From NCBI RefSeq assembly GCF_005239225.2, contig NC_133293.1:15840333-15904332 (forward strand): a stretch of 64,000 nucleotides of DNA, read 5' to 3'. The notes beneath the pieces are model-generated. The model was not told where the DNA came from. It did no database searches and worked only from the letters and a program-made list of their open reading frames with translations. Made by a program: the position numbers and the translations under genes. Below, in pieces: positions 38,585 to 51,420 of the stretch. The stretch is from Populus alba. Lineage: Eukaryota; Streptophyta; Magnoliopsida; Malpighiales; Salicaceae. The first letter of the stretch is position 1, and the number at the start of each line of letters is the position of its first letter.

Positions 38585-41500
38585 ATGCTCACCCTCACAG
38601 CCAGCCCTGAATTAGTGCCTACAAAACGCAGAGCCCATGTGAAACTCTTCACAGCTCAGGGTAGCGATTTCCCTTCTTTTCTACCCAAAGAGGTTGAGAA
38701 TATCAAAGACCCGTTTGCAAGAAAGCTTGCTACCAGAATTGAGAGGCTGCCAGTAAGCGTAATTCTCACTTTTGCTATTTATTTGATACCCTCTCTCTTC
38801 GCTTGTTAGTTTGATATATTGTTGTGTGGCTACTTAATTGTGAATATTATGCTTCCTGGGAAAATGGCCTTTTCTTATTTTTAATAGCAAATTCCAAAAA
38901 AAAAAAAATTCTGGATTTTTCAGGTTTTGTTGATTTATAGTTAGCAAGAACACACCTTTCGATATCAAAATTTTGTAACGCTTTTGCTTGCTTCGAATTT
39001 CCAAGACATCCCAACTGCATATGATCCACTGACAATGCAGGTGGGGTTTGCAGACAGAAGTATCATGAGTAGTTGTGTGAAGCCTTTGATGCAGAGTGAG
39101 AGAAGTCCAGTGATTCTCCTCCATGGTTTTGACAGGTACATGATATATTCAGTAACATTGTTTTGAGAATAACAGCAAATATGTGGCCTTTAAAGTTCAC
39201 TACATGTTATAATTCAGTTCCTGTTTAGAATGGAGATACACATTTCCACTGCTAGAGGAGGCTGGTTTAGAGACTTGGGCTGTCGATGTTCTTGGCTGGG
39301 GTTTCTCTGATTTGGGTTTGTTTTGCATCTCTTGCCTCCTTTTTCTAATTATGGAAGTTCTAGCTTTATTCTTTCTTTCTTTCTTTCTTTTTCCCAACCT
39401 CCCACACCATGATTGTAATATGTCCTGTTTTTTTGTGTGCTTGCCAGAGAGACTTCCATCATGTGATGTTGCATCTAAGCGTGATCACTTGTATCAGGTA
39501 CTTCAACTATCAAGTTCACTTTATGTTCAATCCGCAGCCTTTTCCTGCTCTATTATGAAATTTTCAATCTATCCGTGCCTGTTATTTCCTTAGTTAGGAT
39601 GCAGAAACCAATATTTGCAGAATTTAGTGATTGTATCCATTATGCTAAAACTAATTTGGGTCATCTCATTTTAACTGCAGCTCTGGAAATCCTATATCAG
39701 AAGGCCCATCATATTGATTGGACCAAGCCTTGGTGCTGCTGTTGCAATTGACTTCGCTATCAACCATCCTGAAGCAGTAAGTAGTTCTCGGTAACTGAGC
39801 ACCTACACATGTGTCATCCATCTATTCAGGAGAAGTTACTAGCCAATCATTATACATCTTTTACTGGCAGTAGCCAAAGTTACTGCATCTATTTGTGCCA
39901 TGAAACTCAAATGTTTAGCTCTCTTTTCAGGTAGAAAAGTTAGTGTTGATTGACGCAAGTGTATATGCTGAAGACACAGGGAACCTTGCAAAGTTACCTA
40001 GAGCTATAGCATATGCTGGGGTAAGTCTTCCACTCAACTGAGCAATGTCTTGAATGCTCAATATTTGTTGTCTACGTTAATTCTTTTCCACTCAATTCTA
40101 TCTAGGGTCATCTCCACTGATTATACATGATATTTTCGCTTTATTGTGTAGATGACTCAACAAAAGTTCTCTAGGATTTGTTCTTGGTCCTGGCATTCTT
40201 CAATTTAACTGATGCAATTTTCACCACTGTTATTTTACATGCATGTGATCTTTGTTCTTCGTCAAATGGCTACACTAAGTGACTTCTCATTCTCCCTTCT
40301 TCTGGTTAATTTTATATATCTAATGGACGTGTTCATTGCTTATTCTTTTTTCCTTGAATTGCAACTTAACTGTTAAAATGATTACTAGGGTTTGTTTGGA
40401 ACCGTAATTGAAATTATGTTTCTTTAAATTTAAAATTTTTTTTTTCCGTTAATGTTTTTTTTATGTTTTTATATTATTTTTAATATGTTAATCTTAAAAA
40501 TAATTTTTTAAAAATAAAAAAAATATTATTTTAATATATTTTAAATATAAAACATTTTAAACCAGAACATTATTATAATCCCAAAATAATCCTCCATCAC
40601 ATAGAATTTACAGTTTTAATGCTCTGAAGTCAATCTCGGTGCTTCTTGAATAAGTAGAGAGATTTTAGTTTTGATATACGATAAAAGTTCAAGTACGGCC
40701 CCCTCAGTGATAGGACAAGTAAAATACTGAGCAAGAGCCTCTATATTTTGTTAGCTCACATGAAAACTTATCAGGGCCCAGTAGGCTTGATGAGAAGTCC
40801 CATCTGCAGATGATTTCTAGAACAAAAATGAGCAGAAGCTTTTTCCTATTTCTTCCAGTCGTGTTCCAGAGATGTGTGGGCTGTGAACATGTTTGAGGGA
40901 GTGAGTGACATCATGCCACCCATATGTTCCTTCCTCCTCCAACACACTCTTCTTTTGTTGCATGATATTTGTAGCCCCCTCTTTCATTTTTTGTTAATTG
41001 TATATATTGCTTCTATAACCATAAGCACTTCTTTGAACCAGGTTTATCTACTGAAGAGCACCCCCTTGCGCTTATATGTTAATCTTATCGCATTCAACAG
41101 TCTTCCATTAAACACCAGCATAGACTGGATGAACGTGAGGGTTTCTTCCCAGAAACGAAACTTATCAAACTATCATTGTTTCACTATATATATATATATA
41201 TATATTTGCCATCACAAAGTTTTGCTAGAGTCATATTGGATTTAATTCTCTCTTTATTATTGGTTGTGGATTTAACCAGGTGGGCAGATTACATTGTCTA
41301 TATCCTTGGTGGGAGGATGCAACTGTGAATTTTATGAATAGTGGTGGTTATAATGTCAGTGCCCAGATAAAAAAGGTACTTGTTAATGTGTCATGAAGTA
41401 TATAAATGCTTTGATCTTGCTAATTAACTAGCATAAAAGGGTGCCATGGGATGTCGAATCCGTGTAACTAACACTTTCGGACAGGAGTGTCAGGCTGGAC

Positions 41501-42072
41501 GAATGCAATTGACTCCTTGAAGTCTTTAATTTGTGTTTTTGGTTCGTGCATCAAAATGTCCTGACTTCCCAGCAATTTCCTAAAAATGCTTAACAAATTT
41601 CTTATGCAGGTCAAGCAGAAGACCCTTATCATTTGGGGTGAGGACGATCAAATCATTAGCAACAAGCTGGCTGTGGTTAGTACTTGCTGAACATCTTCCT
41701 GTGCATTGATACGATTGATGAGCTTGAAACAAAGCGTGTAACACATTTGTAAGAATCTGTCCTTGGCCTTTCACGAAACTTGCCGGTGTGAAACTTTTTG
41801 GATGCTCACAACCAACTTGACTTTCTGCCAAATGAATCTCTCTACCATGTTGTCCAATCGATTCAATGGGAAACAGACTCATAAACTCACGCGGCTTTTT
41901 AAATCACATCATGCAGAGATTGCACTGTGAACTGCCAGATGCTGTCATACGCCAAATTCCAGATTGTGGCCACCTTCCTCATGTGGAAAAGCCCAACTCT
42001 GTTGCCAAATTGATTCTGGATTTTGTGGGAGAAGATAGCAATAAAGAAGCTCAAAGTGTTTCTCAGGTTTGA
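38585..42072 (+). CDS. Alpha/beta hydrolase fold protein
   Basis: This predicted serine hydrolase has ten exons: 38585-38752, 39041-39135, 39218-39315, 39448-39497, 39681-39776, 39931-40020, 41042-41134, 41280-41375, 41610-41675 and 41917-42072, giving 335 residues. The oxyanion/HG motif is LLHGFD, the nucleophile elbow is GPSLG with Ser153, the acid is in GEDDQ (Asp274/275), and the catalytic histidine is His303 in CGHLPHVEKP. Exons 1-2 form a plant-specific N-terminal extension that could be a plastid transit sequence. The start is the first ATG in frame (MLTLTASPELV). An alternative last splice (42066 to about 42148) would replace the final residue by a 13-residue tail. The substrate cannot be inferred. 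Confidence 0.88.
40388..40590. repeat. AT-rich dispersed repeat copy in hydrolase intron 6
   Basis: It starts gggtttgtttggaaccg and carries ttaatatgttaatcttaaaaa and attattttaatatatttta, the shared family core, ending near accagaacattatta. It lies inside the 1-kb intron between 40020 and 41042. Confidence 0.6.
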
Positions 42073-44069
42073 ATTCAATCACAATTAGTATTAAATTTTG
42101 GAATAGATTTATGCTTCCACCAAACATTCAAAGCAATTTGAAGCAGGGAGAGCAAGAACATCGAAGAGGTCAGAGGGATAGTCTTTAAGTTTTGTTGCCT
42201 CCAATCAACGCACTCCCGGAACAAGAAGACGTAGATGAACTCAGTGCCATTTTGTGTCTATGACTATGTTGCTCGTTGTTTCAAATTGCAAAGTATTTTG
42301 GTGTAAGAGTAAATCCGTAACTCAGCATGTTAATTTGTGGACGTGGAAATGTCAATATGCCAATCAACAAAACAGGAAAGAATAGAGTTAGCTCACCACC
42401 TCAAAGAAGAAATTCAAATCATTCCTGGCTGCGGAAAAGCAGCAGTTGAATATAAGAAATAAAAATTAGGTTTTCGATTACAGGTTTTTCTTGTATCTTG
42501 TTTGTATCACGTATTCTTTTTTCTTGATTACCAATATTTGTAGTTTTACCGATACCCCGCCGAGTATCTTGATTTCGTCTCTCCGAGCATTAATGCTCTA
42601 AGACAAATAAATCATGAGCAGAAGAAGAGCTAGTTTTGGAGGACACGGCAAACATTAATTCAGCCATGACTATGTAGTAAAATATAACACAATAGGCACG
42701 GATTGAAGAGCTACCCGCTTCTCTCCTACAAATTGCATGCGCAAAAACTACTACTCGGAACCACTCATTTGATACGGATGGATCATACAATTTTGTGATG
42801 TTATACGTCCAGGATGCTGCTAGTAATTTGGCACTGCTTACTTTATATTGGCCTGGCATCATCGATAAAACTAGGGCAACTTTTTAATCATTGATCCAGT
42901 TAAAAATATCATCGTCAAGAAACGTACTGTGATGCTCTAAGACAAATAAATCATGAGCAGAAGAAGAGCTAGTTTTGGAGGACACGGCAAACATTAATTC
43001 AGCCATGACTATGTAGTAAAATATAACACAATAGGCACGGATTGAAGAGCTACCCGCTTCTCTCCTACAAATTGCATGCGCAAAAACTACTACTCGGAAC
43101 CACTCATTTGATACGGATGGATCATACAATTTTGTGATGTAGTAAAATATAACACAATAGGCACGGATTGAAAGAGCTACCCGCTTCTCCTACAAATTGC
43201 ATGCGCAAAAACTACTACTCGGGAACCACTCATTTGATAGTAATTTGGCACTGCTTACTTTATATTGGCCTGGCATCATCGATAAAACTAGGGCAACTTT
43301 TTAATCATTGATCCAGTTAAAAATATCATCGTCAAGAAACGTACTGTGATGCGTCTCCGAGTTGGTAGGCGGTTCAAATGTCGTGCTCTCCCCTACGACA
43401 TTGATTCTCGAATTTATTGGCTAGCAAAGTTGCAAATTCTTCTTCGTTACACCCCCCCCCCCCCACCCCCCAGGAGAACAATCTATACCATTTTTTTTTT
43501 TTTTTCCCAATTAATATAAATATCCTAGCCAACTTACATTCACCTTAATAAGTATCTAATAACCTATATTTATAAAAAACTATAACCTAATTTTTTATTA
43601 AGCAAAGTTGTTCTACCGACCAAAAATAAATAATGCCATTAATGACAAAATCACGCTAATAATTGCATCCTTCATGCTGCACTTTAATCAGATCGTAACA
43701 GCTTCGAAGCGAGGCAATTACAGGGGGTGGATTAAACAGGGGGTGGTGGATGGGCCAATTTTTCATTAGATTAATATAAAAAAATACTACAACCTCTCTC
43801 TAGATATACAAAAGGAGAAATTCTAAAAAGAAGAGATCAGGTTCCCAACAGCAGTCATATCATCATCCACTCGATAGGAATCAAATTCCTAGCTTTTTCA
43901 CATAGGTGGAGGGGAAAGAGCCAAAAAACCCTAGCGAGGTTTGGCTCTAGATGACCCCCACAATCCCAACGTAAAATTACATGCCTACCCATCCTTCCGT
44001 TGCAAAATCAAATCTACACATCAAACCCCACCCCCACCGCCTTGCCCCCCCCACTTTAGCTTCTTACCG
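42073..44069. other. Intergenic region with a local tandem duplication
   Basis: The hydrolase 3' end is on the left and the callose-binding-type gene's 3' end on the right. The centre is taken up by the repeat array at 42593-43345 and by C-rich and T-rich runs at 43451-43505. Minus-strand open frames in the array are repeats of one another and have no recognisable domain. Confidence 0.55.
42593..43345. repeat. Partial tandem triplication, period about 339 bp
   Basis: A unit beginning atgctctaagacaaataaat at 42593 restarts at 42932 and runs to about 43138. A third copy, starting inside the unit at tagtaaaatataacac (43139), continues to aacgtactgtgatgc at about 43352. Copies are almost identical apart from small indels and a missing internal piece, so the event is recent. 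Confidence 0.88.
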
Positions 44070-44237
44070 TCAACCCCACAACAAAAATATGCCTGAAAAC
44101 AAGAGGGTCAAAGATGCAATGAACCACAAGTTAGTGCCCTTAAAAGCAGGAGCCTCACTACTATTATCATTGAAACCAGTTGGGCCCAATCCTGAGTTGA
44201 ACACTGATGAAGGAGGAGTAGGAATTATAGATGAAGG

Positions 44238-44290
<53 letters not shown>

Positions 44291-45932
44291 TGGTGCCTGT
44301 GCCTGTGCCTGTGCCGGTAGGTGTTGTGCCTGTGCCGGTAGGTGTTGTGCCTGTGCTTGGAGTGGTGGTTGTTGGGGTGTTCCCTGTCCCTGTGCTGTAA
44401 AAACAAAAGGAGAAACCAGAAAATGAATATACCAAACTTCGGAAAAGTATAATCTGCACAAATGTTGCATCATCTGCACTTAACATGTGGAAAACACATG
44501 TCAAGCTGAGAGATTTAGAATCAAAATCTTTGGCGAGGATGAAATATCGACATCAGGACACAGCTCAGACTGCAAGGACAATGCAGCAGCCCCTGACCTA
44601 TAAAGATATGTCAATGCAAGATGCTAAAGCGTGAATGATAGATCTACTTTTTCTTAACCACCGTCCAAAAATTTCTCTTAAGCCAACATTAAAGAAACGA
44701 TATTTTTCTGATGCTGCTTGTGCAAGAAAACACAGCTCAAATCTACCATGTGGATCGTACAAGGTTGACACGCCAGTGCAGAAAGTCAGAAAGAGAAAGA
44801 GAAAGAGACAGCTGGAGGTTAGATTCATGATTAACAGCACCAGGATTCATCAGCTTATTGATTCCCAGTCGCAAGAAAAATTAACTTTGATAAAAGTTCT
44901 CTGAAGAAAAAAAGAAGGTATCCAAAGCTTTAAACCAGATTCACACTCGACGCACAGTAAAAAAACTTCATTTAAACACAATAGCAATATAAAATATGGA
45001 AAGATCCAAAATTGACAGAAATCAATCACCAACACTGGATGTCAAAATCACCGAGTTTTCTTGTAAAAAAAAACAATACCTTGGAGTTGCAGATGCAGGA
45101 TATGTACACCCAGAGGCTACATCTGCATATTACAGAATCATACAAGACAAGGAGCGAGTTAGTGCCACCAAAGATAGTTGGATAAGAGATGGGTGGATTG
45201 TGGGACTTGACTTACTTTGAGGGGGAGTGGCACTAGTCATGGCAGTTCCTGAAAAATCACAGCTCCCAACAGCTTGGCCCTTCTTCTGGAAGTAGCTGTT
45301 AACAGCATAGCTGCAGTGATCTTTTACAGTGTTGGGCTGGTAACAAGGGGCATTTTGAATGATTTGGGTACAGTCAGCTCCGGCTCCACAAGCATAATCC
45401 AGGCTCTTTTGCAGCTGTGTGTCACCAACCCCATCCTTGCATACGCAGTAAGTAGCACCTACAACAGAAAATGAAAAACCAACAAAACTGTTAGTTCACT
45501 CAAAACCACACCCTTTTTCTTCTAAAGATTACTAGGAAAAAAAAAAAGAGCTCCAAAATAAATCGACGAATTAAAAGAAACACTGGGGGATCGTCACTAG
45601 TCTACAGATTATCATGGATTTAAGCTAACTTTTTCCTGGAGTAATAAAAAAAATATAGAAAGAATGGAAAATTCTAGGGGGAGAAAATATAAAAACTCTT
45701 TCTTTCAGCTGGATCATACTAGTAGAAGAACCAAGAAAACAAGATAGGAGATCACTTTAAAAGATTAAAAAAGACCCCGTCTAAAAAATGAGCATTCCAT
45801 TTATAAAGTCCTCAGAAACTTTTTCATCCAAAAGATTGCAAAAGAAGGAAAGCAAGAACACAAAAATCCAATTAACTTACTTGAATGGCCAGTGAGGGCC
45901 AAGAAAAGACCTAAAAACACTAAAACAGCCAT
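44070..45932 (-). CDS. X8-domain GPI-anchored protein, plasmodesmata callose-binding (PDCB) type
   Basis: Proteins of this type bind callose (beta-1,3-glucan) at plasmodesmatal necks through an X8 (CBM43) domain. Exons are 45932-45881, 45458-45216 and 44389-44070, giving 204 residues. A signal peptide (MAVLVFLGLFLALTG) is followed by the X8 domain starting at Cys22 (ATYCVCKDGVGDTQLQKSLD), with CGAGADC, APCY, HCSYAVNSYF and SCDFSGTA. A low-complexity Thr-Gly linker follows, and the C terminus is hydrophobic (LWFIASLTLLFSGIFLLWG), preceded by small residues, as expected for a GPI signal. The exon 3 start uses the second of two acceptors 5 nt apart, because only that one gives the GPI-signal frame. 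Confidence 0.9.
44239..44316. repeat. Coding hexanucleotide microsatellite (GTGCCT/AGGCAC, 13 units)
   Basis: Thirteen 6-bp units, eleven of them exact GTGCCT, encode a Gly-Thr repeat in the linker of the callose-binding-type protein on the minus strand. The unit length is a multiple of three, so length changes keep frame. Confidence 0.9.
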
Positions 45933-48049
45933 GAATGATGCAAGTTCGTGTGCTAAAATATGAGAAACAGATGTACTTTAGAGAGAATAGAACTTCAAAG
46001 ATGAAAGGCAGTGAGTGTTGGAAGAGAGGGAGAGAGAGAGAGTGATTTTAGTGGGGATGGTGTTGGGGGATGGAGATTTCTAGACAATAAAATGAGGAGT
46101 GACGGTGGGGCAGTGGAGGTGTCTGTATTTTTATACTTCTTTTTTATCACTTTCGTATTAAGACAGTTATTTTAATACTATACGTCTCCATGTAAATGGA
46201 AGTGCGTCTATAGGGAAGAGAGCAAGAGGGAGTACGTGTCACGTATGTGACTGTTAAGTGTTGTTTTAGTTTCACAACGGTCATAAACTCATGTGCATGA
46301 TTAAAACTTAACCAGAAAGGACCCAACCTGGTTTAGGTTGCTGGTCCTGTATTGAGGGGGGCCTACGTGTATGTTCTTGGTTCTCTTTGTGCTGTCACGA
46401 TGAGCTTGCGCCGTGTGGTGTCCCTTCTTGTACTTTAATTTAGATGCACGATTAAAAACGATCCTTGTATAAACTGGTAGTAAGTTCTAGTCTATTGCAT
46501 AGTTATCATACCGGAGTGGCGGGTTCATCTGGAATCTAGATAATTCAGGTAGCGACCGGGTTTGAAGAAGCCCAAAATTAGAAATGTAGTTAGCTCGAAG
46601 ACATTTGCTACACCCGTTAGGTTAACCCAGAACTTTAGCAACCTAGAATGATTCGAAAGAGACTCGAAGGCTATATTTTTAAGAAAAAAACCCAAAAACT
46701 AGGTTACAAACACCAAGCCTCCTCATCTGGGTGGATGTTTCCTAGACCTGATTTTATATACGCGGATTTACTTCTTTTTTTAATACCAACTTAAAGAAGA
46801 TGATATATTTTCAATGTAAAATAAAAAAAATAAATAATTTTTTAAACTTTATTATTTACAATATATATTATGAATTATTTTTGAACTTTTTTATATAACA
46901 TATTAAAATTTAAAATATTTTTTTTTGTTTTTTATTTAGAAATCAGCCTCGTGGCCGAATCAACCCCTCTCATAACTTCGAGTCTATTGCATTTCGCCAT
47001 TGCTTCTGTGTTGCCAGACGTCCCATGTTCTCTTTACCCGAACCCAAGAAAAGCCAGCACAACACCTTCCGCAAGGGATAAAGTACAAAATAAAAAAATA
47101 GATCAAAATCAATATAAAAATTAAAAAATATATATCATAAGAGATAAAATTAAAAATAAATTAAAACAAGAAAATAAAAAATAAAAAATAAAAATCAAAT
47201 ATAATAATAAAAAAATCTCAATTTTATAAATTATCTCAAATAAAATAAATAAAAAATAAAAAAATATGAATCAAATTAAAATAAAACAAAATTAAAAAAC
47301 TATTTTGAAAATTTATTTTAACCCATAATATTCACTTCGTTAATTGTTATTACGGAAATCAAAATTGTCATTTTACTCTACATTAGCTACACTCAAACAC
47401 TTATCTTTTTAAAGTTTTTCTTTAATATAATTTTGTCCGTCGATCCAGTTCCAATGCCTGGACCCCGACCCTGAAGCGTGCGAATTTTGACACGAATTAA
47501 TGCTTGAGTTGAAATTTCGCTTCTTTTTCTTCTTCTTTTTTTATTTAAATTACGTGATACACGTAAAATGTAGACATGAAACGTTCACACTTTGTACTTG
47601 TAGGCTAGTTAGCAGGGTGTGAATTTTCTCCTTGCTATCGATGTTTTTTTAAAATATTTTTACTAAAAAATATACAATAATAATTTTTTAAAAGTTTTAT
47701 TTTTAATATTAGGAACCATAATCACTAAAAAAATAGAAAGATGTATTATAAAAAATACTTAAAAGCATAAATAATCACAATTCCGGAGACATATATTCCT
47801 AACATACTCATGATCAAATGATTCAAATCTATAGTACAATTCCAGCGAAAGACCACCTATTATGTTCAAAAACATGCTATTTCCACTGTAAAAAGCACTG
47901 GTTAACACCCCGATTAAGGCACGGTTGATCCAGTATCTTCGGATAAGTATGGAATTTTTTTTCTCTCTGAAAATCTCTTGTTTGTATCTACTCTCAATTG
48001 GAATGAAGAAAAGAAGACGATGGGCGGTAATTCCACCCAGGACTTAAGT

Positions 48050-48235
48050 ATGTTTGGTTTTATATTTTTAAAATATTAAAAAAAATAAAAAAAAAATCAT
48101 TTCAAATTAATATTTTTGATATTTTTATATTATTTTGATACGCTGATATTAAAAATAAAAAATATTATTTTTGATGTTTTTTCGGATAAAAAATATTTAA
48201 AAAAACAATCACAATCACATTTTTCAAATATCTTT
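48050..48235. repeat. AT-rich dispersed repeat copy
   Basis: It contains tatgtttggttttatatttt, ttattttgatacgctgatat and a terminal acaatcacaatcac, matching the shared core of the family. Confidence 0.6.
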
Positions 48236-50436
48236 TTAATTTTCTTTTTTTCTAAACCCGACTTTGAATATACTTTATAAAAATAAATAAATAAAGATAT
48301 GCGTTACTATGTTAATAATAATAGTAAAAAGGTAAAGTTTGTAATTGTTTCGAAGAATGTGAATATGCTATCACTTCTTATTAGATTAAAAAAATTATAA
48401 ACATAAAAAAAAAGAACCGCAATAAGTTATTTAGGATTATTATTAAGTTTAATCTAGAAAGTTAATCTTAGATTTTCTTGTCCTCATTTTTTAATTAACT
48501 TGAATTTAAAATTAATATATTTGAGAATTACTTTGAAGTGATCCAATTAATTTGATAGATTTAGAATGAATCATGATAATTGATAAAAATTAAGACTTGA
48601 TTTAAAAATATTTAATATTATATTTTTTTTACTATTAAAATACATAAAATATTAAATTTACTTTGAATCAAGGAAAAAAATATAGATGGCGAATAAAAAA
48701 ATCATGGGTTTGTTAAAAAGCTCAAGTGCGGGGCGTGAGAGAGGCTCGCTCGCCGGGGGCTAGCTTGTTTGTTTTATTTGTTTTTTTCCAAGGGGTTATC
48801 CGCCTTTGCTTTTTTAAAGAAAAAAAAAGATAGAAAAGTGAGCATTTTTGCTTTCAAAGCGAATCAAACCTACTACGTCAACCATGCATCACCCCTCTTT
48901 AACCAAGGTCGCTACGAAACAATTGTCTTAATTAATAATTGAAATAATGTATTAACCTAGTTAACTGTTAATATATACAGTTAATCCGACTACACGTCTT
49001 GTAGTTGCATCGATAAAGGTAATTCATTTCCTTTCCATTTCTCCCTCACATGACAGTAGTACTTTATCAACATTTTTCGTTAAAAAACACACTTCATCAA
49101 CAGGAGAGATGTGAAAACTTTAACATCTAAAAAGTAGTTCGGTGATATTAGTTTAGTATTTTTTTTTTTTTTTGATTTTATGTTCCAACCACATGCTTGT
49201 TAATTTTAATCGCTCCTGGATGCTTATTTAATTATTAGTTTTAAAATCAATAAGGTTAATCAAAATACATTTAATTTAACCCGGATACCACACAAACTAG
49301 CTTCACGTCCAGCTGACGAATTCGATTACCAGAGAACCGTATAGCTATTCTACTGGGTCCGTAAGATCCACCGAGTTTTACCATCATATGGTGTCCTCAA
49401 GCACTGCTTCCAGCCTCTCTGGTTAGTCAATAAAAACAATATACGTATCCAACCTTCAAAACAAAATCAGATCATCATGTGTCGGCATGCATGTGCGCTA
49501 ATAATTGCTCAGGATTTGGCTCTTACTGGCATTTTAACATGCTCTAAATCACAAACAAATGTAAGAAAAACCACCCCGGCCACGAGGCCAAGCAGGGGAG
49601 TTAACACAACCAGACAAGCACATTCCATTCCAGCGACAAAGAGAAGGTTACAAGAAAAACCCGGAGAGTACTGGTTACCGTAATTAATGTCGGCCAAGAG
49701 TTCTTGCCGTTGGGCCAAGTGGTAGCTCGGAAACTTACAAGGCCGAGTGAGAGCACACATGGTGTCTGAAGAGTGCTGGCTAGTTTCTGGGGAAGTGTCA
49801 AGCGCTTGCCTCCATGCGATATTCATCTTTGTGCAAGTAGTCGCTATGCGTCCATCTGAATTATTATTAATAATTAATACGTTTTTCCATATTGGTACAG
49901 TGCACGTGTTTCCTTCCAGGTGTTGTCAGGTTTAAAATCAGATTCGTGTCATCGCAGTGATTAAACAATAATAAAAATCGATTCAAGTTCAACGGTAAAG
50001 ATATTACAAAACCACACCCTTCGCAAAAATCATTTCTCAACGTGCGGCGCTCGTCGATGAGTTAAAATCAGATATGTAGAAAAAATTTAACCTTTTAGCT
50101 CCAACTGATATTTATGCCCTTCGAATGTTGGTGGTTGTTTTTCTTCTTCTTTTTTAATAATAGAAAGCTAAAAATTATTTTTATCATAATAACATTTATA
50201 AAAAAAATAAAAATTCTTAACGCAAGTATTAATAAACATTAATGCAAAAGAATATTTCTTATACGAGCATTAATGGAAAGAATATTTCATACGCAAATAT
50301 TAATACTTGAATAGAATCTAAAACATGTTTTTGAATTTATAAAAAAGGTTAAGACTTAACGAGACATGTTTGTGGGAGATGGACTTGAGTGGTACACTTA
50401 AGACCCCATCAGAACTTACAACAAGGTGTTGAAGGT

Positions 50437-51420
50437 AGTGTTTTAAAATCTGGCCAGGCTGGGCGAGCTGACTCGGGACCCGGATCCGTGGCCGGCCGGG
50501 TCTAAGCAAAAAACAGGTTGGGAATTGGCCCAGCCAGACCCGGTTGCCCCGGGACCCGGCCCAGGCAAACCCGACTAAGACTCGAGTTTTTTTATATATA
50601 TATCTTCATGGCTGAAAAGATGTCGTTTTGGCCTTTTACACTTAAAATGTCAAAACGAGATGAGTAGAGGAATGAACGCAATGCAAAAGTGAGATTGTGA
50701 AAAAACCTATTTAATTTCAAACCTAATTCAAGAAATCTTCAAACCCATTTCGGATGCGAAGAAGAACAAAGGAGCAGAAGACTCTTGAATAAGGATCGTT
50801 GTTTCAAGTCTGAGAATAAAGTTAGATGAGTTGTTGACCGAATTCATTTTTTTTTCTTCTTTCGCTATCCTTTGTTTCAAATTGAAACATCTTTTAAAGA
50901 TTCTTCCATCTGTTGAACTTGCAGGAGAGCTTTACTATAACAGTGGCATCGATTTTTTTCATTTGTTTTGAACTGGCAGGCTTGTAGCTCCACGGGTATA
51001 TATCTCATTTTCTTTGTTTTTTTTATTTTTAAGCGACTTCAAATGGTCAAAGACCTGAACTTTGCTGTGAAATTGTTGTGAATGCTGCTGTGAATCTTAC
51101 TTGTTAACTTGATTGGGTAACACGATGTAATGAAAGAAAGAAAGAAAAGAGAGGTTTCTTTCTTGATTGGTAACTTTCGCTTGTGGGGGGGAGGGGTTGA
51201 GTTTCGTTTTTTTTTTTCTCTCTTCTTTTGCTGGTTGTTTCTTTGGATGGGTACAGAGGGAGAAGAGGAAGTAGTTGTGTTGAAATTGAAGAAAGATGGG
51301 AGAGATAGTAAAGGGCAGGAAGGGTACCGTGTTTTTTTTGGGTTCATCTGGATCAACCCATCTGACCTGTGACCCGATTACTGGATTGGATTGATGACCG
51401 GGTCGGGTTTTAAAACTATA
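50437..51420. mobile_element. Non-autonomous DNA transposon-like element with GC-rich ends (984 bp)
   Basis: The element begins agtgttttaaaatctggcc, followed by GC-rich gggacccgg runs, and ends gggtcgggttttaaaactata, an imperfect inverted match. It is flanked by gttgaaggt (50428-50436) and gttgaaagt (51421-51429), a 9-bp duplication with one mismatch. This fits an old Mutator-like non-autonomous element. The interior has no convincing coding sequence. Confidence 0.55.

Noticed and set aside
42590..43129. Two nearly identical minus-strand frames of 80-90 codons as a tandem gene family
   Set aside because: They come from the same local DNA duplication, have no recognisable domain, and the third copy is broken.
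44167..44406. Open frames over the hexanucleotide repeat on both strands (Pro-Val and His-Arg repeats)
   Set aside because: They are by-products of the 6-bp repeat. The minus-strand frame with the Gly-Thr linker and GPI signal is the one joined to the X8 exon; the Gln-Ala frame is discussed only as an alternative splice product.
49509..49826. A 105-codon minus-strand frame as a small membrane protein gene
   Set aside because: It has one hydrophobic stretch but no family resemblance, no splice context, and overlaps equally long frames on the other strand.
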